A program made the translations under genes and the position numbers. Below the pieces are notes generated by a model. It was not told where the DNA came from, ran no database searches, and worked only from the letters and a program-made list of their open reading frames with translations. Positions 1 through 6,529 of a DNA stretch of 32,853 nt are shown in pieces. Position 1 is the first letter of the stretch. The number at the start of each line of letters is the position of its first letter. Source of the stretch: Exobacillus caeni (GTDB lineage: Bacteria > Bacillota > Bacilli > Bacillales > Guptibacillaceae); assembly GCF_005747095.1 (NCBI RefSeq), contig NZ_SWLG01000030.1, forward strand, positions 1 through 32,853, in the 5' to 3' direction.

Positions 1-92
1 TGACATTGTAACATATGGGTAAGCCGTATGCCTTAATAGGGCACGTACGGTTTGATAAGGGGGAAGCCTTGAAAGAGGTTTCCCTACTTTAT
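1..92 (+). mobile_element. Group II intron 3' end (domains V and VI), partial
   Basis: The first 92 bases match the 3' end of a bacterial group II intron. Positions 21-53 fold as domain V: lower helix AAGCCGTA/TACGGTTT, a two-base CG bulge, upper helix TGCC/GGCA with loop TTAATAG, and the catalytic AGC triad at 22-24. Positions about 60-84 form a domain VI hairpin (GGGAAGCC/GGTTTCCC). The end CCCTACTTTAT resembles the known CCCTACTTCAC end of Ll.LtrB, with the presumed branch A at 86. The intron-encoded reverse transcriptase would lie further left and is not in the window. The first 93 bases recur exactly, inverted, at 32761-32853. The family call rests on fold and motifs, not on a database match. 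Confidence 0.8.
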
Positions 93-238
93 TGATCAGT
101 TTTTCCTTATCATTCTTTGCCATTAACATAACGAAATCGCTTATGCTGACAGCAATTTTTTTTGCGTTGGATTTCGTTATCGTTATCCTCATATTTGTGC
201 TCTCGTTTAATTTTTATGAAAAGCGAGGAGAATTCTGA
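93..238 (+). CDS. Integral membrane protein, C-terminal exon (5' part cut off by group II intron)
   Basis: An open frame runs from the intron boundary to a TGA at 236-238 and encodes about 47 residues. It contains two hydrophobic stretches, the second being [16 protein letters not shown], and ends in a charged tail (YEKRGEF). The stop overlaps the ATG of the next gene (TGATG), which implies translational coupling with the XRE regulator. Small membrane proteins paired with a short XRE regulator are common in Bacillaceae, often of the DUF2178 or DUF3796 type; the fragment is too short to choose between them. If the intron splices, the gene may still be functional. The 5' exon is not in the window. 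Confidence 0.55.
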
Positions 239-450
239 TGGCACTGGTAACGAAGATTAAAGAATATCGGGCAAGAAAGGACATGACTCAGGAAGAACTC
301 GCCGCAATTGTAGGAATTCGCCGGGAAACGATCAGCCACCTCGAAAAAGGAAAATATAATCCGTCATTAAAGCTTGCCCATGATATCGCAAAGGCTCTAG
401 GTGGAACGATTGATGAATTATTTATTTTTACAGATGAAAAGCAGGGGTGA
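238..450 (+). CDS. XRE-family helix-turn-helix regulator, 70 aa
   Basis: This 70-residue protein is almost entirely one Cro/C1-type helix-turn-helix domain. The pattern [21 protein letters not shown] covers the two DNA-binding helices at about residues 16-36, followed by [15 protein letters not shown], which is typical of the YgzD/YozG type of single-domain regulators. A GAGGAG ribosome site lies just upstream, inside the end of the preceding membrane gene, and the start overlaps that gene's stop. Its own stop lies just before the ABC ATPase start, so the four genes probably form one operon. It is likely a repressor of this operon; the ligand is unknown. Confidence 0.9.
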   Translation: MALVTKIKEYRARKDMTQEELAAIVGIRRETISHLEKGKYNPSLKLAHDIAKALGGTIDELFIFTDEKQG

Positions 451-455
451 TTATG

Positions 456-1385
456 ATGCGAAAAAATGAACCGATCGTTCAAATTAAAAACTTATCCAAG
501 AAGATCAACAACAAAACGATCATAGATGATTTATCGTTTGAGCTATTTCCAGGAGAGGTATACGGATTTCTTGGTCCGAACGGTGCGGGCAAGACTACCA
601 CGATCAGAATGATGGTAGGGTTGATGGAAGCTACTAAAGGCCAGGTGTTCATCAAGGGCCAGAGTATCCAAAAAGATTTTAAAAATGCAATCGCAGAAGT
701 AGGCGGAATCGTTGAAAACCCGGAGATGTACAAGTTTTTATCAGGCTATAAAAATCTTGTCCACTATAGCAGGATGGTTAAGGGAGTCAGTAAAGAAAGG
801 ATCGACCAGGTTGTGCAGCTTGTAGGACTTGAAAACCGAATACATGAAAAAGTGAAAAATTACTCGCTCGGTATGCGCCAGCGGTTGGGGCTTGCCCAGG
901 CATTACTTCATTCTCCTTCACTCTTGATCCTGGATGAACCAACGAATGGGCTTGATCCTTCAGGAATACATGAGATCAGGAATTACCTCAGGAAAATAGC
1001 CCATGAAGATGGAGTGTCGGTTCTTGTATCAAGTCACCTGTTGTCAGAGATGGAAATGATGTGCGACAGAATTGCGATTATCCAGAACGGTAAACTGATC
1101 GATGTGCAAACAGTAGATGACTTTGTCGGGAGAGATCTGCAGGTGAAAGGAAGGTTTACGGTTGTCCCGGTCGATAAAGCGAAAACGATCCTCGAGACGG
1201 CTTATCAGGATAAAAAGATTGAAGTGAAAGAAGATATCATTGCGTTAGATATAGAAAAAGAAGACGTTCCAGCCGTTGTTTCGTTGCTTGTAAAAAATGA
1301 TATTAGGATTTACAGCGTTCAGGCAAACGCAATGACACTGGAAGAAAAATTTCTTGAAGTGACGGGAGGGAATCAAATTGTCTAG
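456..1385 (+). CDS. ABC transporter ATP-binding protein (BcrA-like drug/peptide export type)
   Basis: ATPase subunit of an ABC-2 type exporter, about 309 residues. Visible motifs are Walker A GPNGAGKT (about residue 40), the ABC signature YSLGMRQ (about 135), Walker B LLILDEP followed by the D-loop TNGLDP, and the switch histidine in LVSSHLL. The C-terminal 90 residues form the extra domain usual in BcrA-like subunits. The frame opens at a GTG at 447, but the AGGGGTG at 444-449 is best spaced for ATG 456 (ATG 453 also possible). It would power the permease encoded immediately downstream, whose start overlaps this stop by 8 bases. The substrate cannot be read from sequence; antimicrobial peptide or lantibiotic efflux is the usual role of relatives. 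Confidence 0.9.
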   Translation: MRKNEPIVQIKNLSKKINNKTIIDDLSFELFPGEVYGFLGPNGAGKTTTIRMMVGLMEATKGQVFIKGQSIQKDFKNAIAEVGGIVENPEMYKFLSGYKNLVHYSRMVKGVSKERIDQVVQLVGLENRIHEKVKNYSLGMRQRLGLAQALLHSPSLLILDEPTNGLDPSGIHEIRNYLRKIAHEDGVSVLVSSHLLSEMEMMCDRIAIIQNGKLIDVQTVDDFVGRDLQVKGRFTVVPVDKAKTILETAYQDKKIEVKEDIIALDIEKEDVPAVVSLLVKNDIRIYSVQANAMTLEEKFLEVTGGNQIV

Positions 1386-2334
1386 CCTGTTAAAGTTAAT
1401 CCAAAACGAAAATATGAAAATTTATTACCGAATAGGCACATGGGTGATGGTCATTCTGTTGCTTATTGCTGTAATAGGAATGGGGATATTTGTCAAGACA
1501 ACGAGTGACGAGAACGACAACTGGCAGGTGGCTGTCCAGACCGATATCAAACGGCTGCAAGCACAAAAAGAAAAGACTGAGAGCTTTAAATTTATGAATG
1601 AAGAAGTTTTAAAGTCCTATGACAGGCAGATCGAAATAAAGGAGTACAGGCTTGCGAATAACATCCCGCCATTGCCAGCGGATTCTTTTTGGGGATTTAT
1701 CAACGAGTCATCGAACTTAACGTCGTTTGTAACGTTATTTACGATTGTAATAGCTGCGGGTATGGTAGCGAGCGAATTCAGCTGGGGTACGATAAAGCTG
1801 TTGCTGATACGTCCTGTCAGCAGGTCTAAAATCTTGCTTTCAAAATATCTTTCCACTCTCTTGTTTGCCTTTTCGCTTCTGGCCGTGTTGTTTTTATCTT
1901 CCGCATTAACTGGCGGGTTGTTGTTTGGCTTCGATTCTGTTTCACAACCCCACTTAACCTATACAGATGGAGCGGTTAAAGAGGTCGGGATGCTGCAAAA
2001 CATGATAGGTATTTACGGATTAAATAGTGTGGATCTTGTTATCTTATCAACATTTGCATTCATGATGTCATCCGTTTTCCGAAGCTCCTCCTTAGCGATA
2101 GGGCTTTCGATCTTTTTAATGTTCATCGGTCCGCAAATTTCGAATCTTTTAAGGAATTATGAGTGGTCTAAATACATTTTATTTGCCAACACAAACCTTC
2201 GACAGTATATCGATGGGATTCCTTTTATGGAAGGGATGACGATGACATTTTCTATTAGTGTTTTGATCGGATACTTTGTTATTTTTGTGTCATTATCCTG
2301 GCTGGCATTTACAAAAAGGGACGTGACAGCATAA
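1378..2334 (+). CDS. ABC-2 type transporter permease
   Basis: This 318-residue membrane protein is the permease partner of the ATPase. It has one transmembrane segment near residues 22-38 and a long extracytoplasmic loop rich in charged residues (about 40-105). Five further hydrophobic segments follow, giving about six in all. The motif SEFSWGTIKLLLIRPVSR (about 133-150) is characteristic of ABC-2 permeases, where this cytoplasmic coupling stretch contacts the ATPase. The TTG start at 1378 is preceded by GGGAGGG and lies inside the ATPase gene, so translation is coupled. A hairpin repeat immediately downstream likely terminates the operon. Relatives include BcrB-like and YhcI-like permeases, but no specific substrate can be assigned. 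Confidence 0.88.
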   Translation: MSSLLKLIQNENMKIYYRIGTWVMVILLLIAVIGMGIFVKTTSDENDNWQVAVQTDIKRLQAQKEKTESFKFMNEEVLKSYDRQIEIKEYRLANNIPPLPADSFWGFINESSNLTSFVTLFTIVIAAGMVASEFSWGTIKLLLIRPVSRSKILLSKYLSTLLFAFSLLAVLFLSSALTGGLLFGFDSVSQPHLTYTDGAVKEVGMLQNMIGIYGLNSVDLVILSTFAFMMSSVFRSSSLAIGLSIFLMFIGPQISNLLRNYEWSKYILFANTNLRQYIDGIPFMEGMTMTFSISVLIGYFVIFVSLSWLAFTKRDVTA

Positions 2335-2337
2335 ATG

Positions 2338-2457
2338 AAGGGGCGGCTCAAAAGCTAAGTGCCTGACACCTCCAACACATCATTTAGAAAAACTGGTACA
2401 ACGTTTCTCTAAAATTTGTGCTAAACGGAGGAGTCAGGCACTTATGGACCGCCCCTT
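2338..2457. terminator. Long hairpin repeat / bidirectional terminator (GGCTCA-capped, copy 1)
   Basis: A 120-base inverted repeat separates the converging ABC permease and rsgA genes. The outer arms are AGGGGCGG and CCGCCCCT, with inner arms AAGTGCCTGAC and GTCAGGCACTT and then CCTCC/GGAGG. A further weak stem lies around TTTAG/CTAAA. Similar structures are at 25456-25529 and 31524-31622. It probably ends transcription from both sides and belongs to a dispersed repeat family. Confidence 0.7.
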
Positions 2458-2458
2458 A

Positions 2459-3523
2459 CTATCTTCGATGAAACCTCGTCCGGTCCCCAGCAAGCTTCTT
2501 CCACTTTTCCCTTTCTGCAAGCTGGGCCCGTTTGTCGGCCTTTCGTTCAAGGTATGCAAGTTCTCTTTGAAGTTTTATATAGTTTTCGAACCGTTTTTCA
2601 ATAAGATCTCCGGCATCGATCGCCTCTTTAACGGCACATCCTGGTTCACCATCATGGGAACAGTCCCTGAAACGGCATTGTTCGGCAATCTCCTCAATAT
2701 CAGAGAAACTCTGGCTGACACTGCTGTCTGCTTCCCATAACTGAAGCTCCCTCATACCGGGCGTATCGATCAGCAGCCCGCCTCCAGGAATCATGACCAG
2801 CTCTCTGTGAGTGGTCGTATGACGGCCCTTGTCGTCGCCTTCACGGATTTCTTTTACCAGTAATTTTTCAGAGCCAAAAAGCCTGTTGGTCAATGTTGAT
2901 TTTCCTGCGCCGGAAGAGCCGAGAAGAGCAACTGTGTGGCCTTCTGTAAGATAAGGCTCTAATTGATCGATCCCAACGTCATCAGTCGCACTGACGGCAT
3001 GAATCGGAACACCAAGCGCAACATTTTCGACTTCCTCTATTTTTTGGTCGAGATCATCACATAAGTCCGATTTGCTTAGAATAATGACTGGGTTTGCACC
3101 GCTTTCCCATGCCATCAACAAGTAACGTTCAATTCTGCGGACGTTAAAATCTTTATTCAGAGCGTTTACAAGAAACACCGTGTTGATATTCGTTGCGATG
3201 ATCTGTTCTTCCGTTGTATCGCCGGCGGCCTTTCTAGAGAACTTACTCTGGCGGGGCAGCACAGCATGAATCGTTGCTTTTCCTTCTTCCGGCCTTGCTG
3301 TGAGGATAACCCAGTCACCGACAGCAGGGAAATCCTCCCGTTCCGAAGCGGTATGGCGGAACTTGCCTGACACTTCTCCCAGCAACTCGCCATGCTCTGT
3401 TAAAATTCGATACAACCGTTTGTGCTCTAAAGATACACGCCCGACAGTAAATGGTTGATCTGTATTATATTCAGCAGCTGCGGCTGCAAAGAAATCGTTC
3501 CATCCTAATTGTTTTAAATTCAA
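2459..3523 (-). CDS. rsgA: Ribosome small subunit-dependent GTPase A (RsgA/YjeQ family)
   Basis: Circularly permuted GTPase of 354 residues that acts late in 30S subunit maturation. An OB-fold N-terminal domain (about 1-105) is followed by the GTPase motifs in permuted order: G4 LSKSD (about 150), G1 GSSGAGKST (about 203), the switch region with HTTTHRE, and G3 DTPGM (about 254). A zinc-binding segment with Cys-Cys-His-Cys spacing (CRFRDCSHDGEPGC) lies near 288-301, and the C-terminus is basic and helical. The TTG start has AGGAGG eight bases upstream. It is longer than the usual roughly 295-residue Bacillus CpgA and does not lie beside a prkC/prpC pair, so it may be a second paralogue. The leader upstream has its own promoter and terminator (see 3551-3788). 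Confidence 0.9.
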   Translation of the reverse strand: MNLKQLGWNDFFAAAAAEYNTDQPFTVGRVSLEHKRLYRILTEHGELLGEVSGKFRHTASEREDFPAVGDWVILTARPEEGKATIHAVLPRQSKFSRKAAGDTTEEQIIATNINTVFLVNALNKDFNVRRIERYLLMAWESGANPVIILSKSDLCDDLDQKIEEVENVALGVPIHAVSATDDVGIDQLEPYLTEGHTVALLGSSGAGKSTLTNRLFGSEKLLVKEIREGDDKGRHTTTHRELVMIPGGGLLIDTPGMRELQLWEADSSVSQSFSDIEEIAEQCRFRDCSHDGEPGCAVKEAIDAGDLIEKRFENYIKLQRELAYLERKADKRAQLAEREKWKKLAGDRTRFHRR

Positions 3524-3550
3524 TCAGAAAACCTCCTGTGGATTATAAAA

Positions 3551-3580
3551 TAAAAAAGAGACCCGTACGCCAGGTCTCCC
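3551..3580 (-). terminator. Intrinsic terminator in the rsgA leader
   Basis: On the minus strand a GAGACC/GGTCTC stem is followed by six Ts. It sits between the small leader ORF and the rsgA ribosome site, only 28 bases before the rsgA start. No convincing promoter lies between it and rsgA: the TATAAT just downstream would place the transcript start inside the ribosome site. rsgA is therefore probably reached by read-through or antitermination. Confidence 0.8.
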
Positions 3581-3583
3581 TTC

Positions 3584-3729
3584 TTAAACAAATTTTGACA
3601 TGAAGAAACCATGGACCTGAACACAGCCCATGGATTTACCGTCCACATAAAGGTATTCTTCTTTTACCGTTAGGGCTGTGTTATGAGCATTATTCTGTTA
3701 CGTTTGAATTTAGTCATTACATTGCTCAT
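3584..3729 (-). pseudogene. Small leader ORF, apparently frameshifted (about 48 aa if joined)
   Basis: On the minus strand AAAGGGGG, eight bases before an ATG at 3729, opens a 19-codon frame (MSNVMTKFKRNRIMLITQP, stop at 3670). A second frame, open from the TAA at about 3698 to a TAA at 3584, reads like real protein (TVKEEYLYVDGK, then GCVQVHGFFMSKFV) and ends immediately before a terminator, but has no start of its own. A one-base shift near the palindrome arm would join them into one small protein. It could be a sequencing error, a decayed gene, a programmed frameshift, or a leader peptide. I do not recognise the product. The start codon lies inside one arm of a 13-base inverted repeat. Confidence 0.4.
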
Positions 3730-3735
3730 AACACA
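3620..3735 (-). promoter_or_regulatory. Leader RNA with mutually exclusive hairpins upstream of rsgA
   Basis: Read on the minus strand, segment 1 (3735-3723, TGTGTTATGAGCA) is perfectly complementary over 13 bases to the first part of segment 2 (3689-3673, TGCTCATAACACAGCCC). The last ten bases of segment 2 are perfectly complementary to segment 3 (3629-3620, GGGCTGTGTT). The two pairings share AACACA and cannot fully coexist. A terminator follows at 3578-3558. The 1:2 pairing would bury the small ORF's start codon. This is the layout of an attenuator, but the function is inferred, and the ligand or trigger is unknown. Confidence 0.5.
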
Positions 3736-3759
3736 TACCCCCTTTCAATCTTTGTTTTT

Positions 3760-3788
3760 ATTATAATGGGAAAATTCAAACATGTAAA
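3760..3788 (-). promoter_or_regulatory. Sigma-A type promoter for the rsgA leader
   Basis: On the minus strand TTTACA (3788-3783) is followed by a 17-base spacer and TATAAT (3765-3760), a near-consensus housekeeping promoter. Transcription would start around 3753, about 15 bases before the AAAGGGGG of the small leader ORF. Confidence 0.75.
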
Positions 3789-3887
3789 TGGGTTCTTTCA
3801 ACAAAAAGAAAATTTTAAGGTACACTAAAAATAGTATCTCGATAAAATCTAGTTTTATACAACTTCGTGAATGATAGGGGTGTAGCG

Positions 3888-5024
3888 ATGAAAATAGTGA
3901 TTGCGCCAGATTCTTTTAAAGAAAGCATGACGGCAATGGAAGCGGCTGATGCGATTGCAAAAGGATTTAGTGATGTTTTTCCTGAAGCAGAAATAATCAG
4001 GGTTCCGATAGCGGACGGCGGGGAAGGGACTGTAACCGCATTAGTGGATGCTACTGGAGGCAGGATGATAAAAGCGGCCGTTAGCGGGCCGTTAGGTAAA
4101 CCGGTTCAAGCCTTTTACGGCCTGTCAGGGGATGGTAGCACTGCTTTTATTGAGATGGCAGCTGCTTCAGGATTGCATCTTGTGCCAGAGAAGAGCCGCA
4201 ATCCGCTTTATACTTCCACAAGAGGGACAGGAGAGTTAATCCTCAAAGCTCTCGATCAAGGAGTCAGTCGTATCATTCTTGGCCTTGGTGGCAGTGCTAC
4301 CAATGACGCCGGGGCAGGGATGGCGCAGGCGGTTGGCGTAAAGCTGATCGACAGGTTCGGAAATGAAATAAAAGAAGGGGGAGCCAGTTTAGGTGATGCA
4401 GTAGAGATCGACTGCACTAATATCGATAAACGGCTGGCAGGGATCACAATCGAAGCGGCATGCGATGTTAACAACCCCATGGTCGGGGAGAGGGGAGCAT
4501 CGGCAGTATTCGGGCCTCAGAAAGGCGCAAATACGGATATGGTCAGAATGCTGGATAAAAACCTTTCTTATTTTGCGGATTTAATAAAAAAGGAGCTTGG
4601 CAAGGACATTAAATACGTTCCTGGAACAGGGGCAGCCGGAGGGCTCGCAGGAGGATTGATAGCCTTTTTGTCGGCACAACTCATGCCAGGTGTAGAGATG
4701 GTGTTAAAAACGATAGGGTTAGAAGAACACTTAAGGGATGCTTCTCTGGTTGTGACAGGTGAGGGGAAAGTGGATGGCCAGACTGCTTTTGGAAAGGCTC
4801 CTGCCGGTGTTGCGGCATTGGCGAAGAAGTATCATCTGCCGGTCATAGCGGTTGCAGGGCAGGTCAACGGCAATAACGATGTGTTAAGGAAGAACGGTTT
4901 CGATGCCGTGTTCTCTATTATTCCTGGAGTGATACCTCTTGAAGAGGCACTAGAGAACGCTTCAAGCTACACGTATCACACAGCAAGAAATATAGCAGAG
5001 GTGCTGAAAATAAACTGGAAATAA
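3888..5024 (+). CDS. glxK: Glycerate kinase (GlxK/GarK family)
   Basis: Glycerate 2-kinase family protein of 378 residues that phosphorylates D-glycerate with ATP, feeding glycerate from glyoxylate or serine breakdown into glycolysis in the cytoplasm. The family signature MKIVIAPDSFKESMTA opens the protein, followed by the PIADGGEGT motif (about residue 45). Further conserved segments are GLGGSATNDAGAGMAQA (about 126-142), PGTGAAGGLAGG and VTGEGKVDGQT. The length matches the family. The start is set at ATG 3888 because AGGGGTG lies eight bases upstream; an in-frame GTG at 3867 lacks such a site. It stands alone between a divergent rsgA unit and a terminator, so it is likely monocistronic. Confidence 0.92.
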   Translation: MKIVIAPDSFKESMTAMEAADAIAKGFSDVFPEAEIIRVPIADGGEGTVTALVDATGGRMIKAAVSGPLGKPVQAFYGLSGDGSTAFIEMAAASGLHLVPEKSRNPLYTSTRGTGELILKALDQGVSRIILGLGGSATNDAGAGMAQAVGVKLIDRFGNEIKEGGASLGDAVEIDCTNIDKRLAGITIEAACDVNNPMVGERGASAVFGPQKGANTDMVRMLDKNLSYFADLIKKELGKDIKYVPGTGAAGGLAGGLIAFLSAQLMPGVEMVLKTIGLEEHLRDASLVVTGEGKVDGQTAFGKAPAGVAALAKKYHLPVIAVAGQVNGNNDVLRKNGFDAVFSIIPGVIPLEEALENASSYTYHTARNIAEVLKINWK

Positions 5025-5077
5025 AAAGGTGGCTGCCTTTACCAGGTACAGGAATCTGAAAAGGCAGCCATTTTAAA
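5025..5077. terminator. Terminator between glxK and the CBO0543-like gene
   Basis: The arms GGCTGCCTTT (5031-5040) and AAAGGCAGCC (5060-5069) form a perfect 10-base stem flanked by A-rich and T-rich runs, placed between two converging genes. Confidence 0.8.
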
Positions 5078-5080
5078 GTT

Positions 5081-5572
5081 TTACATCATTTCTTTTTTCT
5101 CTTTAGCTTGTCTGGATGTAATATCCCGAATCCACTCCATAAAAGCTCTAACAGAAACAAACGTGACAAAAAGAGAAGTGAACGTGTGGAACCAGCTCCA
5201 TTTAATGTATTTTATTAACTGCGTGTTTTTTTCAAGCCATACTTCGAACAATGTCATTGGCGTGGTGTACAATACAGCCTGAAAAATCATGCCTGGAAAT
5301 TTTGATCTATACGATGTCTGATTATAAGCCACACATGCCAGTGGAAATAAAAGATAATCGAACAGAAGACTGCTGTGAAATGATTTAGGCGCTAAACGGA
5401 CAGGATATTTCAACCATTTCTTTGAAACCACATACATCCCGATAAAACTTGAAATGACGCCCTTTAGAAAGAAGACGAGTACCCAGTCTTTCGTTGGAGG
5501 TCTGCGAATCAGGAAAGCGGTCGCTGTTAATCCGAATAAAAGCAGGCCTCGTAAGATTAATCGTTCTTTCAT
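5081..5572 (-). CDS. CBO0543-like integral membrane protein
   Basis: A 163-residue membrane protein with about four hydrophobic helices: LILRGLLLFGLTATAFLI near the start, KGVISSFIGMYVVS, the segment around LLFPLACVAYN, and the segment around FHTFTSLFVTFVSV. It ends in a charged tail (RQAKEKKEMM). The pattern, including YPVRLAP and FDYLLFPLACV, fits the uncharacterised CBO0543 family common in Bacillaceae, members of which are often found in spore-formers; function unknown. AGGAGGG lies six bases before the ATG. It follows the sigma-factor gene on the same strand after a gap of about 70 bases with no clear terminator, so the two may be co-transcribed. Confidence 0.75.
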   Translation of the reverse strand: MKERLILRGLLLFGLTATAFLIRRPPTKDWVLVFFLKGVISSFIGMYVVSKKWLKYPVRLAPKSFHSSLLFDYLLFPLACVAYNQTSYRSKFPGMIFQAVLYTTPMTLFEVWLEKNTQLIKYIKWSWFHTFTSLFVTFVSVRAFMEWIRDITSRQAKEKKEMM

Positions 5573-5642
5573 TTCACACCCTCCTTATCCTCTTCCTTTA
5601 GCTTGCTTCGGGGAGGCGGGATTCATTCATAAAAAGGACTTT

Positions 5643-6149
5643 TTATTCCGTTCTCATTTCTCTGGCATTCTGGATTATCTTTTTTATCGCTGCTTTGCGC
5701 CATGATTTGACCGCTTCGATACTTACACCTTCTTCTGCGGCTATTTGTTTCGTTTGCTTTTGTTCGAGCACACTGTGAACGACCCATTTACACTGATTAT
5801 CTGTTAATCCTGTTAAATAGGATTGAAGGATTTCTGTTTCCAAAAGATAAACGGATGATGGATCGATGACGCCTGAGAGAACATCGTCTGACACCGTTGT
5901 TTGCTTTTCCTGGATTCGGATATCCTTTTTTATCTCATCTGTAATCTTCCATCGTATCTTAGAATAAGCAAAGCTTGAAAAAGTGCCTTTTGATTCCTCA
6001 AACTGCAAGTAAGCTTCCCAGAGACCGATCAGTCCTGCCTGATAATACAATTCAAAGTCCTTAAAGACATGTAACTTTTTCAACTGGCTTTTAATCAACG
6101 GTTCGTACTTTCTGGCTATTTCTTCAAAAGATAGTGGATATTGTTCCAC
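5643..6149 (-). CDS. Compact sigma-70 family RNA polymerase sigma factor
   Basis: Small sigma factor, 168 residues with the start chosen here. Region 2 runs from SFEEIARKYEPLIKSQL through LYYQAGLIGLWEAYLQFE to FSSFAYSKIRWKITDEIKKD. After a linker, region 4 (LTDNQCKWVVHSVLE then TKQIAAEEGVSIEAVKSWRKAAIKK) forms the -35-recognising helix-turn-helix. It resembles SigH/SigO-like factors with only regions 2 and 4. The start is GTG 6149, with GAAGGG eight bases upstream. The frame stays open to a GTG at 6266, but those 39 extra residues lack a ribosome site and read unlike a sigma N-terminus. No anti-sigma gene is adjacent unless the downstream membrane protein serves as one. A striking palindrome lies upstream. 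Confidence 0.82.
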   Translation of the reverse strand: MEQYPLSFEEIARKYEPLIKSQLKKLHVFKDFELYYQAGLIGLWEAYLQFEESKGTFSSFAYSKIRWKITDEIKKDIRIQEKQTTVSDDVLSGVIDPSSVYLLETEILQSYLTGLTDNQCKWVVHSVLEQKQTKQIAAEEGVSIEAVKSWRKAAIKKIIQNAREMRTE

Positions 6150-6258
6150 TTTAAAATCCCTTCGAACAAGCGCCTGTTCCTTTATTCCGCGGTGACCTAA
6201 GCCTAAACCAGCAGAAAAAAACAAGCACACGAGCATATGTATAATAGCCTGAATGAAT

Positions 6259-6306
6259 TTATCCACAGATTTTCGGGGGTCTGACCCCTCTCAAATCTGT
6301 GGATAA
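6259..6306. repeat. Perfect palindrome carrying two inverted DnaA-box-like sequences
   Basis: The 14-base arms TTATCCACAGATTT (6259-6272) and AAATCTGTGGATAA (6293-6306) are perfect inverse complements, with an inner GGGGT/ACCCC stem at 6276-6288. Each arm begins with TTATCCACA, an exact match to the DnaA-box consensus TTATNCACA. It lies in the gap between the sigma gene and the 37-aa ORF. It may be a DnaA-responsive site or a dispersed palindromic repeat. Confidence 0.75.
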
Positions 6307-6358
6307 CTATCGATGGGTGGAATGTGATGTATGGCTGTATTGGAGGATTCACTGTACG

Positions 6359-6388
6359 AAAAAAAGCTGACTCGAATGAGTCAGCCTC
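6359..6388 (-). terminator. Terminator of the TetR / small ORF unit
   Basis: On the minus strand GCTGACTC and GAGTCAGC form a perfect 8-base stem with loop ATTC, followed by seven Ts. It ends the tetR and 37-aa ORF transcript. Confidence 0.88.
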
Positions 6389-6403
6389 TGGCAAGCTTTT
6401 CGG

Positions 6404-6517
6404 TTAGTTTACAGGCAGTTCACTTTTTCGTATGCAAATTTTGGCGTTGATGCCTTTTAGCTGCAAGCCTTCTACAATTTTTCTCAGCTCTTCTTTTGTA
6501 AGAGTCGTCTCCTCCAT
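6404..6517 (-). CDS. Small protein of 37 aa downstream of the TetR gene
   Basis: A 38-codon frame encodes a charged, probably soluble peptide: METTLTKEELRK-like N-terminus (first residues MEETTLTKEELRK), a middle IVEGLQLKGINAKI, and the end RKSELPVN. Support for a real gene is the AGGAGGG seven bases before the ATG, the 12-base gap after the TetR stop, the same strand, and a strong terminator immediately after. It has no hydrophobic helix. I do not recognise it. Candidate roles are a TetR partner or a stress peptide, both purely speculative. Confidence 0.55.
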   Translation of the reverse strand: MEETTLTKEELRKIVEGLQLKGINAKICIRKSELPVN

Positions 6518-6529
6518 CGTTTTTCCCTC

